A stretch of DNA of 64,000 bases from contig NZ_JNYJ01000040.1 in assembly GCF_000716715.1 (NCBI RefSeq), forward strand, positions 16,845 through 80,844, read 5' to 3'. Shown piece by piece: positions 32,773 through 41,160 of the stretch. The translations under genes were made by a program, and so were the position numbers. Under the pieces are notes generated by a model. That model was not told where the DNA came from. It made no database searches and saw only the letters and a program-made list of their open reading frames with translations. The DNA comes from Dactylosporangium aurantiacum (lineage in GTDB: Bacteria > Actinomycetota > Actinomycetes > Mycobacteriales > Micromonosporaceae). Position 1 is the first letter of the stretch. Each line of letters starts with the position of its first letter.

Positions 32773-33237
32773 TCAGGCGCCGGCCAGCCGGTCCGCGTGC
32801 AGGTACTGCTGTTCGGTGGCGAACGACAGGAACTCGGCCATGGCCGTCAGGGTCGCGTTGTCGTACCGGGCGAGATGCGCGTTGCCCTCGGCGACGATCG
32901 GGCCGTAGATCTCCTCGACGAGCCGCCGGGCGTGCCCGGTCGGGTGGACCGTGACCCGGCGCCGGTCGGTGGCGGCCCGCTCGCGGGTCACGTACCCGGC
33001 GCGTTCGAGCCGGTCGATGGCGGTGGTCACGCCGCCCGTGGTGAGCCCGGCGGCGGCGGCCAGCTCGCCCGGGCTGAGCGGCTCGGGGGCGAACAGCAGC
33101 TCCAGGCACCGCATGTCGGTGCGGTTCAGCCCGAGCCGGTCGGCGACCCGCTGGTCCAGCACGTCGGTGGCGCGCTGGTACGCCTGCATGACCCGGCCGA
33201 GCCCGGCGATCAGCTCGGCGCGTGCGGTGTTCCCCAC
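32773..33237 (-). CDS. MarR-family transcriptional regulator, 154 aa
   Basis: Winged-helix repressor: NRTDMRCLELLFAPEPLSPG, LAAAAGLTTGGVTTAIDRLE (recognition helix), then the wing TRERAATDRRRVTVHPT. GTG 33237 is chosen because TAGGAT ends eight bases upstream. The longer frame from 33276 would run through the operator palindrome at 33275-33289. It is divergent from a FAD monooxygenase gene. It probably represses both genes and is released by a small aromatic ligand, as is usual in the family. Confidence 0.88.
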   Translation of the reverse strand: MGNTARAELIAGLGRVMQAYQRATDVLDQRVADRLGLNRTDMRCLELLFAPEPLSPGELAAAAGLTTGGVTTAIDRLERAGYVTRERAATDRRRVTVHPTGHARRLVEEIYGPIVAEGNAHLARYDNATLTAMAEFLSFATEQQYLHADRLAGA

Positions 33238-33274
33238 GCTTGCCGATCCTACGGGATCCCTCGTACGCTGAGAC

Positions 33275-33289
33275 ACTAGAAAATCTAGT
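33275..33289. promoter_or_regulatory. MarR-type operator ACTAGA-AAA-TCTAGT
   Basis: A perfect 6-base inverted repeat with a three-base spacer lies midway between the divergent MarR and monooxygenase starts. It is the only strong palindrome in the gap. Confidence 0.75.
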
Positions 33290-33313
33290 TACTCGACTTT
33301 CAAGGAGTACAGC

Positions 33314-34576
33314 GTGCGCGTGATCGTCATCGGCGGCGGCACCGGCGGCATGTGCCTCGCACACGGCCTGCGCCGGGCCGGGATCGACGTGCGGGTCTTC
33401 GAGCGGCACCGGACCAGGACCGACGGGCTGCACGGCTACCGGGTCGGCATCGACCCCGACGGCAGCCGCGCACTGAAGGCGTGCCTGCCGCCGGAGGTGT
33501 ACGACCTGTTCGTGCGCACCTGCGCGCGACCGCCGGAGACGTTCGCGTTCCTCGACGAGCGGCTGCGCCGCACGCTCACCGTCCCGCTGCGCCCGCCCGC
33601 CGACGACGTCAACGACGAGAAGTCGGTGAGCCGGATGACGCTGCGGCAGGTCCTGTACACCGGCATGGCCGACGCGGTCCGCTTCGGCAGCGACTTCACG
33701 CACTACGAGCGGCACCCCGGCGGCACGGTCACCGGCCACTTCGCCGACGGCACGAGCGCCACCGGCGACCTGCTCGTCGGCGCCGACGGCACGGGCTCGC
33801 GGGTGCGCGCCCAGCTGCTGCCGCACGCCCGCGTCGAGGACGCCGGCATCGTCGCGATCGGCGGCAAGGTGCCGCTCACCGACGAGACCCGGGCGCTGCT
33901 GCCCGAGGACGTGTTCCCCGGCATCGGGCTGGTGCTCGCCCCGCACGGCATGGCCTGCATCCTGCACGTGATGGAGTTCCCGTGGGGCCCGGACGGCAGC
34001 TCGCCGCTGCCCGGCGACCCGACGGCCGACCACGTCAACTGGGGGATCTCGGCGCACCGCGACCGCTTCCCGGCCGGCGTGACCGGCTTCGACGGCCCGC
34101 GGCTGGTCGCGCAGACCCTCGCGATGACCCCGCGGTGGAGCCCGGCGCTACGCCGGCTGTTCACGCTGACCGACCCCACCAGCTGCTTCCCGATCACCAT
34201 CCGCACGTCGGTGCCGGTGCCGCCCTGGCCGACCGGGAACGTGACCCTGCTCGGCGACGCGATCCACACCATGACCCCGGGCCAGGGGGTCGGCGCGAAC
34301 ACGGCGCTGCGCGACGCGCACCAGCTCGTGCGGACGCTCACCGCCGGCGGTTCCCTCGAGGCGTACGAGCGTCGGATGCGCGACTACGGCTTCGCCGCGG
34401 TGGCCGCCTCGAAGGCCCGCACCGGCGGCGACCAGCTGGTCCACCGGCCGGTCGTCGGCCGGCTCGCCCTGGCCGGTCAGCGGGCGTTCCTGCGGACCGT
34501 CGACCGGGTCCCGGCGCTGAAACGGCGGTTCGAGGCGTCGCTGTACACCAGCCGCGGCGGTGACCGCGAGCCCTGA
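33314..34576 (+). CDS. FAD-dependent aromatic-type monooxygenase, 420 aa
   Basis: GTG 33314 follows AAGGAG. The FAD-binding N-terminus VIVIGGGTGGMCLAHGL (GxGxxG), the DG motif GADGTGSRVR and the GD motif LLGDAIHTMTPGQGVGAN are all intact. This makes it a class A flavin hydroxylase. Such enzymes hydroxylate or epoxidise aromatic or polyketide substrates with NAD(P)H and O2. The divergent MarR regulator suggests induction by the substrate, for example detoxification of an antibiotic or phenol. Substrate not evident. Confidence 0.9.
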   Translation: MRVIVIGGGTGGMCLAHGLRRAGIDVRVFERHRTRTDGLHGYRVGIDPDGSRALKACLPPEVYDLFVRTCARPPETFAFLDERLRRTLTVPLRPPADDVNDEKSVSRMTLRQVLYTGMADAVRFGSDFTHYERHPGGTVTGHFADGTSATGDLLVGADGTGSRVRAQLLPHARVEDAGIVAIGGKVPLTDETRALLPEDVFPGIGLVLAPHGMACILHVMEFPWGPDGSSPLPGDPTADHVNWGISAHRDRFPAGVTGFDGPRLVAQTLAMTPRWSPALRRLFTLTDPTSCFPITIRTSVPVPPWPTGNVTLLGDAIHTMTPGQGVGANTALRDAHQLVRTLTAGGSLEAYERRMRDYGFAAVAASKARTGGDQLVHRPVVGRLALAGQRAFLRTVDRVPALKRRFEASLYTSRGGDREP

Positions 34577-34629
34577 ACCGGCCCGGAACTGCCTGCGGCG
34601 GCGGGCCGGCCGCCGGTAGGGTGCGGCGC

Positions 34630-35688
34630 GTGACACAGATGGTGCGGGGCAGCGTGGCGCCCGGGTTCGAGACGGTCCGCGCGACGTTCGAGGAGCTGTT
34701 CGCCGGCGGGGCGGAGACGGGGGCGTCGGTCGCGGCGTACGTGGGCGGCACCCTCGTCGTGGACCTCTGGGGCGGCTGGGCCGACGCGGCGCGGACCCGG
34801 CCGTGGCAGGAGGACACCCTGGCGACGGTGTTCTCCGCGGGCAAGCCGGTCGCCGCGCTCGCCGTGCTGCGCCGGGTCGCCGACGGGCGGATCGACCTGG
34901 ACGCGCCGATCGTGGCGTACTGGCCGGCGTTCCCGCACCCCGCGGCGACGGTCCGGCACGCCCTGGCACACCAGGCCGGCGTACCGGCGGCCAACGTGTC
35001 GGACATCTCGCAGATCCTGGACGCGTCCCGGTTCGCCGCGGCGATCGCGGCGACGCCCCCGGAATGGGAGCCGGGCACGGCCCTCGGTGAGCACGCGCTC
35101 ACGTACGGCACCATCCTCGGCGAGATCCTGCGCGGCGCCACCGGCGAGACGGTCGGCGAGGTCGTGCGCACCTTCGGCCTCGACGTGCACTTCGGGCTGT
35201 CCGCGGCGGACCAGCGGCGCTGCGCCGAGGTCGAGCACGCCACCCCGGACTGGCCGCAGCGGCAGCTGCGGGGGCACGGCGAGCTGTGGGCCCGCGCGCT
35301 CGGCCCGGCCGAGCTGCTCGCCACCGGCGTCGTCAACGGCCCGCTGTGGCGCGGCGGCGAGCTGCCCGCGGTGAACTGCCACGCGACCGCCCGGGGCCTG
35401 GCCACCTGTTACGACCGCCTGCCCGAGCTGCTGCCCGCGCCCCTGCTCGCCGAGGCGACCGGCCCGCAGGCGGTCGGCTTCGACCGGCTGCTGGAGCAGG
35501 ACGCGACCTGGACCCTCGGCTGGCGCCGCGACGGCGCCTGGTTCGGCATGGGCGGCATCGGCGGTTCGTCGGCCGGCAGCGACGAGTCCCTCGGGTACAG
35601 CCTCGCCTACGTCACCCGCCGCCTCGGCGACCACGACCGGGGCAACGCCATGTACGACGCCCTCGAGGCCGCGCTGCGCACCGGCTGA
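34630..35688 (+). CDS. Beta-lactamase-family serine hydrolase (EstB-like), 352 aa
   Basis: Leaderless: TAGGGT (34617-34622) ends seven bases before GTG 34630. The SxxK motif is FSAGKPV (near residue 73), the Tyr motif is in ALTYGTILGE, and the third motif is GIGGSSAG near the C-terminus. There is no signal peptide, so it is cytoplasmic, unlike penicillin-binding enzymes. Such proteins are mostly esterases or amidases of unknown substrate. The fragment at the left window edge appears to be a relative. Confidence 0.88.
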   Translation: MTQMVRGSVAPGFETVRATFEELFAGGAETGASVAAYVGGTLVVDLWGGWADAARTRPWQEDTLATVFSAGKPVAALAVLRRVADGRIDLDAPIVAYWPAFPHPAATVRHALAHQAGVPAANVSDISQILDASRFAAAIAATPPEWEPGTALGEHALTYGTILGEILRGATGETVGEVVRTFGLDVHFGLSAADQRRCAEVEHATPDWPQRQLRGHGELWARALGPAELLATGVVNGPLWRGGELPAVNCHATARGLATCYDRLPELLPAPLLAEATGPQAVGFDRLLEQDATWTLGWRRDGAWFGMGGIGGSSAGSDESLGYSLAYVTRRLGDHDRGNAMYDALEAALRTG

Positions 35689-35726
35689 CCGCATCGCCCC
35701 TTTCACGGCGATTGTCCGTGAGGTTT

Positions 35727-35757
35727 CCCTCGGCGGGTGCAACCCGAGGGGTTTTGC
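35727..35757 (+). terminator. Rho-independent-like terminator
   Basis: CCCTCGG (35727-35733) pairs with CCGAGGG (35744-35750), followed by GTTTTG. It lies 39 bases after the serine hydrolase stop. The L,D-transpeptidase promoter region follows it, with a possible TAGCGT -10 near 35776. Confidence 0.6.
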
Positions 35758-35804
35758 GAGACGTCTTCGTGTGGGTAGCGTTCGCCACGGGGAGGGTGCA
35801 GATC

Positions 35805-37049
35805 ATGCTGAGTCGTCGAAGGATGCTGGCCACCGGTGCCGGGGTCGCCGCCGGGATCGCCGGGGCCGCCGTGCTGACGGGGTGCTCCGACGGGGGGAAG
35901 AAGACCGGCACCGCCGCGGGCGCGACCGGCGGCGAGGGCGGCGGCGGTGGCGGCGGCGCGCAGCCGGCGAAGCTCACCATCACGCCCGCCGCCGACAGCA
36001 AGGACGTCGCCCCGTCCAGCCCCGTCACCGTGGCGATCGAGAACGGCACCCTCGAGTCCGTCACGGTCGCCGCCGGCGGCAAGGCCCTGGACGGCACCCT
36101 CGCCGAGGACAAGCACAACTGGCAGTCCACCGGTGTCCTCGCGTACGGCCAGACGTACACCGTCACCGTCACCGGCGTGGACGCCGCCGGCGCCGCGGTG
36201 AACCAGACCGCCACCTTCACCACGCTGAAGCCCACCGGCACCGTGTCGATCACGTTCCAGGCCAACCCGATGCTCGCGCTGAAGAACGGCGGCACGTACG
36301 GCGTCGGCCAGCCCGTCATCGTCTTCTTCAACAAGGCCGTCACCAACAAGGACGCCGTCGAGCAGGCGATGCAGGTCACCACGTCCCCCGCGGTCGAGGG
36401 CAAGTGGCACTGGGTGAGCGGCCAGAGCGCGCACTGGCGCCCCGAGAAGTACTGGACCCCCGGCACCACCGTCAAGGTCAGCGCCAACCTGCTCGGCGTC
36501 GACATCGGCAAGGGCGTCTACGGCGGCGGCAACGCCTCGGCGAGCTTCACCATCGGCAAGTCCCGCATCGCCATCGCCGACTCCAACACCAAACAGATGG
36601 AGTGCTTCATCGACGGCCAGATGGTCCGCCGGATCCCGTGCAGCATGGGCAAGGGCGGCAAGGGCACCATCGGCTCCAAGGGCGAGAAGATCGACTACCT
36701 GACCGCCAGCGGCGTGCACGTCCTCATGACGAAGGAACCCCTCGTCACGATGAGCTCCGCCAGCTACGGCGTGACCAACAAGAGCGACCCGAACTACTAC
36801 GAGGAGAAGATCCGGCTCGCCTGCCGCATCTCCCTCTCCGGCGAGTACGTGCACCTCGCCGACTGGAACATCCCCAAGCACGGCAAGGAGAACACCTCGC
36901 ACGGCTGCATCAACGTCGCCCCGGACCACGCGAAGTGGTTCTACGACAACTTCGACGTCGGCGACGTCGTCGAGGTCCGCAACACCCCGAAGCAGCTGCA
37001 GCTCACCGACGGCCTCGGCGACTGGAACGTCCCGTACGCCCAGTGGTGA
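35805..37049 (+). CDS. L,D-transpeptidase lipoprotein (YkuD domain, Ig-like N-domains), 414 aa
   Basis: ATG 35805 follows GGGAGGGTGCAGATC. The lipoprotein signal ends in a VLTGC lipobox (Cys ~27). A Gly-rich linker leads to two Ig-like domains (~55-250) as in mycobacterial LdtMt2-type enzymes. The YkuD domain carries HLADWNIP and SHGCINV with catalytic Cys368. It forms 3-3 meso-DAP cross-links in peptidoglycan, outside the membrane. These enzymes are inhibited by carbapenems rather than most penicillins. It stands alone. Confidence 0.93.
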   Translation: MLSRRRMLATGAGVAAGIAGAAVLTGCSDGGKKTGTAAGATGGEGGGGGGGAQPAKLTITPAADSKDVAPSSPVTVAIENGTLESVTVAAGGKALDGTLAEDKHNWQSTGVLAYGQTYTVTVTGVDAAGAAVNQTATFTTLKPTGTVSITFQANPMLALKNGGTYGVGQPVIVFFNKAVTNKDAVEQAMQVTTSPAVEGKWHWVSGQSAHWRPEKYWTPGTTVKVSANLLGVDIGKGVYGGGNASASFTIGKSRIAIADSNTKQMECFIDGQMVRRIPCSMGKGGKGTIGSKGEKIDYLTASGVHVLMTKEPLVTMSSASYGVTNKSDPNYYEEKIRLACRISLSGEYVHLADWNIPKHGKENTSHGCINVAPDHAKWFYDNFDVGDVVEVRNTPKQLQLTDGLGDWNVPYAQW

Positions 37050-37187
37050 CCGACCTGCCACACCCTCGTGGCGACCACGCCCGCCCGATGTGACGCCGCG
37101 GTGCCCGGCCTTCGCTCACCCCGCCGACTTCGCCGGATTTTTCGGATATGTCGGTCGTGAGGTGGGTCCGGCGCCGAGAATCATCCG

Positions 37188-37394
37188 GTGCGGGGGATGC
37201 GGGTGCTGGTCACCGGGGACGGGCGGTGGCGGCTGGAGGTCCGGGCCAGGGGCGTCGACGTCTACGACCGCGGCGCGCAGAGCGCCCGCCGGACCCGGGT
37301 CGGCGCGCTGGTCCTGCGGCAGGCCGACCTCGACCGGGCGGTGCGCTACCTCCTCGACCAGGGCGCCGACATCGACACCCTGTACGAGCGCTGA
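37188..37394 (+). CDS. Small basic protein of unknown function, 68 aa
   Basis: It may start at GTG 37188 or ATG 37197 (MRVLVTGDGRWRLEVRARGV). The sequence reads as a small beta-rich fold with a C-terminal helix (LVLRQADLDRAVRYLLDQGA) ending DIDTLYER. No membrane segment is seen. I know no named family. It is flanked on the right by a 20-base minisatellite. Confidence 0.5.
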   Translation: MRGMRVLVTGDGRWRLEVRARGVDVYDRGAQSARRTRVGALVLRQADLDRAVRYLLDQGADIDTLYER

Positions 37395-37703
37395 CCTCGC
37401 CCGCCGAACCGCCGCCCGCACCGCCGGACAACCGCCCCACATGCCGGCCCGAACGCTCCGCACGCTTGGCTGACCGCCCGCACGCCAAGCCGACCGCCCG
37501 CACGCCAAGCCGACCGCCCGCACGCCAAGCTAACCGCCCGCACGCCAAGCTAACCGCCCGCACGCCAAGCTGACCGCCCGCACGCCAAGCTGACCGCCCG
37601 CGCGCCAAGCTGACCGCCCGCACGCCAAGCTGACCGCCAAGCGCACCGGACCAACCGCCCCCGTGCCCAGCCGACCGCCGGGCGCGCCGGCACGCCGGGC
37701 GGG
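37395..37703. other. Intergenic stretch dominated by a minisatellite
   Basis: About 310 bases between the 68-aa gene and the 3' end of an SDR gene. The centre is the 20-base tandem array at 37461-37640. The rest is featureless GC-rich sequence. No promoter is needed here, since the genes converge. Confidence 0.7.
37461..37640. repeat. 20-bp tandem repeat, nine copies
   Basis: The unit CACGCCAAGCTGACCGCCCG repeats with an exact 20-base period and single-base variants (C, T or A at positions 11-12). The first copy has CACGCTTGGC instead, so GCTTGGC there can pair with GCCAAGC of any later copy. No spacers are present. The period excludes an open coding role. Confidence 0.92.
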
Positions 37704-38435
37704 TCAGCGGCCGCCGGCCACGCGCAGGATGGTGCCGGTGGTGTACGACGCCGCGGGGCTCAGCAGCCAGGCGATCGCCTCGGCGACCTCGGCCGGCTCG
37801 CCGGGGCGGCCGAGCGGGGCGCCGGCGCCGGCCCGTTCGGCGCGGTCCGGGTCGCCCGACACGGCGTGGATCTCGGTGCGGATGATGCCGGGGGCGACGC
37901 CGTTGACCCGGATGCCGGCCGGGCCGAGCTCCTTCGACAGGCCGATGGTGAGCGTGTCGAGGGCGGCCTTGGAGGCGGCGTAGTGGATGTACTCGCCGGG
38001 GCTGCCGAGGGTCGCGGCGGCGGAGGAGACGTTGACGATGGCGCCGCCGCGGGGCAGGACCCGGGTCGCCTCGCGGGCGCACAGGAAGGCGCCGACGATG
38101 TTGACGTCCACGACCCGGCGCAGGTCGGCGGTGGCCAGCTCGGCGAACGGGCCGATGGTGGACGTGGTGCCGGCGTTGTTGACCAGGCCGGTCACGGCGC
38201 CGAGCTCGGCGGCGGCGGTGGCGAACAGGCGCACCACGTCGTCCTCGACGGCGGTGTCGGCGCGCACGGCGACGGCGGCCCCGCCCGCGCCGGTGATCGC
38301 GGCGACGACCGCCTCGGCCGCCGCGGCGGCGTGCTGGTAGGCGACGGCGACGCGGTGGCCGCCGGCGGCCAGGCGGGCGGCGGTCGCGGCGCCGATGCCC
38401 CGGCTGCCCCCCGTGATGACCGTGACGTGATCCAT
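37704..38435 (-). CDS. Short-chain dehydrogenase/reductase, 243 aa
   Basis: Cofactor site VITGGSRGIGAATA, LVNNAGTTST, Ser in VSSAAATLG, and YAASKAALD active site. The C-terminus SYTTGTILRVAGGR is typical of FabG-like SDRs. Last of three leftward genes (SDR, GST, SDR). Its ATG lies two bases after the GST stop. Expression is probably governed by the TetR operators at 40096-40145. Likely role: reducing a reactive carbonyl or quinone together with its partners. Confidence 0.88.
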   Translation of the reverse strand: MDHVTVITGGSRGIGAATAARLAAGGHRVAVAYQHAAAAAEAVVAAITGAGGAAVAVRADTAVEDDVVRLFATAAAELGAVTGLVNNAGTTSTIGPFAELATADLRRVVDVNIVGAFLCAREATRVLPRGGAIVNVSSAAATLGSPGEYIHYAASKAALDTLTIGLSKELGPAGIRVNGVAPGIIRTEIHAVSGDPDRAERAGAGAPLGRPGEPAEVAEAIAWLLSPAASYTTGTILRVAGGR

Positions 38436-38437
38436 GG

Positions 38438-39367
38438 TCACGATGGTAGGTCCGCGCGGGTGTGCGGCAGGTCCCAGCCGGACAGGTCGGGCCCGAGCGG
38501 CACGACGCCCGACGGGTTGATGTCGCGGTGGACCTCGTAGTAGTGCCGCTTGATGTGCTCGAAGTTCACCGTGTCGCCGAATCCCGGGGTCTGGAACAGG
38601 TCGCGGGCGTAGTCCCACAGCACGGGCAGCTCGGTGAGCTTGTGGCGGTTGCACTTGAAGTGGCCGTGGTAGACCGCGTCGAAGCGCACCAGGGTGGTGA
38701 AGAGGCGGACGTCGGCCTCGGTGAGCTGGCCGCCGACGAGGTACCGCCGGGTCGACAGCCGCTGCGACAGCCAGTCGAGCCGGGCGAAGAGCCGCTCGTA
38801 CGCGGCCGAGTACGCCTCCTGCGTGCCGGCGAACCCGGCCCGGTAGACGCCGTTGTTGACGTCGCGGAAGACGACGTCGTTGACCTCGTCGATCTCGGCG
38901 CGCAGGTGCTCCGGGTACAGCTGCGGCGCGCCCGGCCGGTGATACTGCGCCCACTCGGTGGACAGGTCGAGGGTGAGCTGCGCGTAGTCGTTGGTGACGA
39001 CCTGACCGGTGGTCACGTCCACGACGCACGGCACGGTGATGCCGCGTTCGTACCCGGGGAACCGCGCGAAGTACGCGTCCTGGATGCGCTCGATGCCCAG
39101 CACCGGGTCGCGGCCGCCGGGGTCGAGGTCGAAGGTCCAGCTGCGCTGGTCGTGGGTGGGGCCGCAGACGCCCATGGACAGCACGTCCTGCAGCCCGAGC
39201 AGCTCCCGGACGATGATCGCCCGGCTGGCCCAGGGGCAGGCCCGGCTCACCACCAGGCGGTAGCGGCCGGGCTCGACCGGGTAGCCGTCCCGGCCGTCGG
39301 CGGTGATGCGGGTCGTGATGTAGCGCTGGTCCCGCTGGAACTCGCCGGTCGACCGGTAGGCACCCAT
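38438..39367 (-). CDS. Xi-class glutathione S-transferase / glutathionyl-hydroquinone reductase-like protein, 309 aa
   Basis: The N-terminal thioredoxin-like domain has the catalytic Cys in SRACPWASRA and substrate residues in GPTHDQRSWTFD. The C-terminal helical domain has RYLVGGQLTEADVRLFTTLV and VYHGHFKCNRHKL. This is the YqjG/EcmB-like family that reduces S-thiol conjugates of quinones. Actinomycetes use mycothiol instead of glutathione, so the physiological thiol is uncertain. ATG 39367 lies five bases after the first SDR stop. An SDR-GST-SDR operon fits quinone detoxification. Confidence 0.9.
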   Translation of the reverse strand: MGAYRSTGEFQRDQRYITTRITADGRDGYPVEPGRYRLVVSRACPWASRAIIVRELLGLQDVLSMGVCGPTHDQRSWTFDLDPGGRDPVLGIERIQDAYFARFPGYERGITVPCVVDVTTGQVVTNDYAQLTLDLSTEWAQYHRPGAPQLYPEHLRAEIDEVNDVVFRDVNNGVYRAGFAGTQEAYSAAYERLFARLDWLSQRLSTRRYLVGGQLTEADVRLFTTLVRFDAVYHGHFKCNRHKLTELPVLWDYARDLFQTPGFGDTVNFEHIKRHYYEVHRDINPSGVVPLGPDLSGWDLPHTRADLPS

Positions 39368-39372
39368 ACGTC

Positions 39373-40071
39373 CTATCCTGCCATTGCCGCGTACCGCTGC
39401 GCCGGGTCGGCGGAGAGGGACTGCTTGGCGCCGCGGGACGTGTCGTCGGCGAGGACCTCGTCGCGGTCCTGCTCGACGGCGTCGAAGACCTGCGCGGCGA
39501 CCGCCTCGGGGCTGATCTTCGGCGCGTCGACCGCGGCGGCCATGTCGGTGTCGACGTAACCGACGTGCAGGCCGGTGACGCCGATGCCCTGCGGGGCCAG
39601 CTCGAGGCGCACCGCGTCGCTGGCCGACCACAGGGCGGCCTTGGTGGCGCTGTACGACTGCCCGAAGGCGACCCACGACAGCGCCGAGTGCACGTTGACG
39701 ATCCGGCCGCCGCCGCCCGCGAGCAGCTGCGGCACGAACGCGCGGGTGACCGCGATCGGGCCGTAGAAGTTCGTCTCGAACTCGCGGCGCACCTCGGCGA
39801 GGTCGCCGGTGAGGAGGCTGGCGCCGACGTAGATGCCGGCGTTGTTGATCAGGACCGTGACGTCGCCGGTCTGCTCGGCGGCCCGGCGGACCGACCCGGG
39901 GTCGGTGACGTCCAGGGCCAGGGCGTGCACGCCCGGCGCGGTGACCGTGCGCGGGTCGCGGGCCGCGGCGTACACCTTGCGGGCGCCGCGGGCGACCGCC
40001 TCGGCCACCAGGGCCTTGCCGATGCCCCGGTTGCCGCCGGTGACCAGGACGACCGCCTGCTTGAGATCCAT
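39373..40071 (-). CDS. Short-chain dehydrogenase/reductase, 232 aa
   Basis: ATG 40071 behind AAGGAGCCCGAC. Cofactor site VLVTGGNRGIGKAL, LINNAGIYVG, Ser in NVHSALSWV, and YSATKAALW. First gene of a three-gene unit and divergent from a TetR regulator, with two identical palindromes between them. Sequence resembles the carbonyl-reductase-like SDRs often repressed by such TetR proteins. Confidence 0.88.
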   Translation of the reverse strand: MDLKQAVVLVTGGNRGIGKALVAEAVARGARKVYAAARDPRTVTAPGVHALALDVTDPGSVRRAAEQTGDVTVLINNAGIYVGASLLTGDLAEVRREFETNFYGPIAVTRAFVPQLLAGGGGRIVNVHSALSWVAFGQSYSATKAALWSASDAVRLELAPQGIGVTGLHVGYVDTDMAAAVDAPKISPEAVAAQVFDAVEQDRDEVLADDTSRGAKQSLSADPAQRYAAMAG

Positions 40072-40095
40072 GTCGGGCTCCTTGCGCTCAGGGCT

Positions 40096-40145
40096 GGAAA
40101 CCGATCGGTTTCCGGCTGCCCCGCAACCATAAACCGATCGGTTTA
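40096..40145. promoter_or_regulatory. Tandem TetR operators AAACCGATCGGTTT (two copies)
   Basis: Perfect 14-base palindromes at 40098-40111 and 40131-40144 have centres 33 bases apart, about three helical turns. The first extends to 18 bases. The second overlaps the TACCAT -10 of the tetR-like gene (40144-40149). The arrangement predicts cooperative repression of both directions. Confidence 0.85.
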
Positions 40146-40155
40146 CCATTGGGGT

Positions 40156-40710
40156 GTGACCTCTCCGACACGTGACCGCCTCCTGCGCGCCGCCGCCGAC
40201 CTGTTCTACGCCGAGGGCGTCGGCGCGGTCGGCGTGGAGCGCCTGTGCCAGACCGCCGGGGTGTCCAAGCGGTCGATGTACCAGCTGTTCGCCACCAAGG
40301 ACGACCTGGTCGCCGAGGCGCTGCGGGTGCACGGCCCGGCGACCGTCGCGCACTACTTCGCGCCCGAGGACGCCCCGCTCGGCCCGCGCGAGCGGATCCT
40401 GCACGTCTTCGACGTCCTCGAGGAGCAGGCCGCGACGCCCGGCTTCCACGGCTGCCCGTTCGCCAACACCACGATCGAGCTGCACGACGCGGCGCACCAG
40501 GCCAGCCGGGTCGCGTGGGCGTTCAAGCAGCAGCTGGAGGCGTACTTCCAGCGGCAGGCGGCCCTGCTCGGCGCCCGCGACCCGCGGCGGCTCGGCACGC
40601 AGCTGGTGATGCTGTTCGACGGCGCGTCCGTGCGCGCCGTCATGCGCGGCGGCGGCCTCGACGGCGCCGCCACCGGCACCGCCGCGACGCTGCTGGACGC
40701 CTCCGTCTGA
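40156..40710 (+). CDS. TetR-family transcriptional regulator, 184 aa
   Basis: Leaderless GTG 40156, six bases after TACCAT. The N-terminal HTH is ADLFYAEGVGAVGVERLCQT and AGVSKRSMYQLFATKDDLVA. The C-terminal domain has GFHGCPFANTTIELHD, the segment found in AcrR/NemR-like repressors of oxidoreductase genes. The Cys in HGCPF could be redox- or electrophile-sensing, as in NemR-like proteins (inference). It should bind the two palindromes directly upstream. Confidence 0.9.
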   Translation: MTSPTRDRLLRAAADLFYAEGVGAVGVERLCQTAGVSKRSMYQLFATKDDLVAEALRVHGPATVAHYFAPEDAPLGPRERILHVFDVLEEQAATPGFHGCPFANTTIELHDAAHQASRVAWAFKQQLEAYFQRQAALLGARDPRRLGTQLVMLFDGASVRAVMRGGGLDGAATGTAATLLDASV

Positions 40711-40793
40711 GGCTGCGCCCGCACCGCAGGAGGCCCGGGCATTACCTCACAGGTCATCGACACGCCTCCCGGCGAGCGGAGAGGATCACCGGC

Positions 40794-41138
40794 ATGACGG
40801 CATACGCACTGGCCCACCTGCACACCCCGAACCTGCACGAGGACGTCCTGGTCTACCTGGAGCGCATCCAGGCGACCCTCGACCCCTTCGGCGGCACGTT
40901 CCTCGCCCACGGCCCCGACGTCGAGGTCCGCGAGGGCGAGTGGCCCGGCACGGTCGTGCTGCTGGAGTTCCCCGACAAGGACGCGGTCCGCGCCTGGTAC
41001 GACTCCCCCGCCTACCAGGAGATCCTGCCGCTGCGCACGAACCACATCGCGGGCTCGGCGATCCTCTTCGACGGCGTGCGCCCCGGCCACGACCCGGCGA
41101 AGATGGCCGCCGCGATCCGCGCCACGCAGCAGGGCTGA
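40794..41138 (+). CDS. DUF1330-family protein, 114 aa
   Basis: A dimeric alpha/beta-barrel protein: MTAYALAHLHTPNLHEDVLV, FGGTFLAHGPDVEVREGEWP, and VVLLEFPDKDAVRAWYDSPA-YQEILPLR, all typical of DUF1330. ATG 40794 behind GGAGAGGATCACCGGC. Function is unknown in the family. It lies 83 bases after the TetR gene, in the same direction. Confidence 0.9.
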   Translation: MTAYALAHLHTPNLHEDVLVYLERIQATLDPFGGTFLAHGPDVEVREGEWPGTVVLLEFPDKDAVRAWYDSPAYQEILPLRTNHIAGSAILFDGVRPGHDPAKMAAAIRATQQG

Positions 41139-41160
41139 GCCGGCGTATACAGTTTGCCGC

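Noticed and set aside
37461..37640. Regular repeats resembling a CRISPR array
   Set aside because: Units are contiguous with a 20-base period and no spacers, and no cas genes are in the window.
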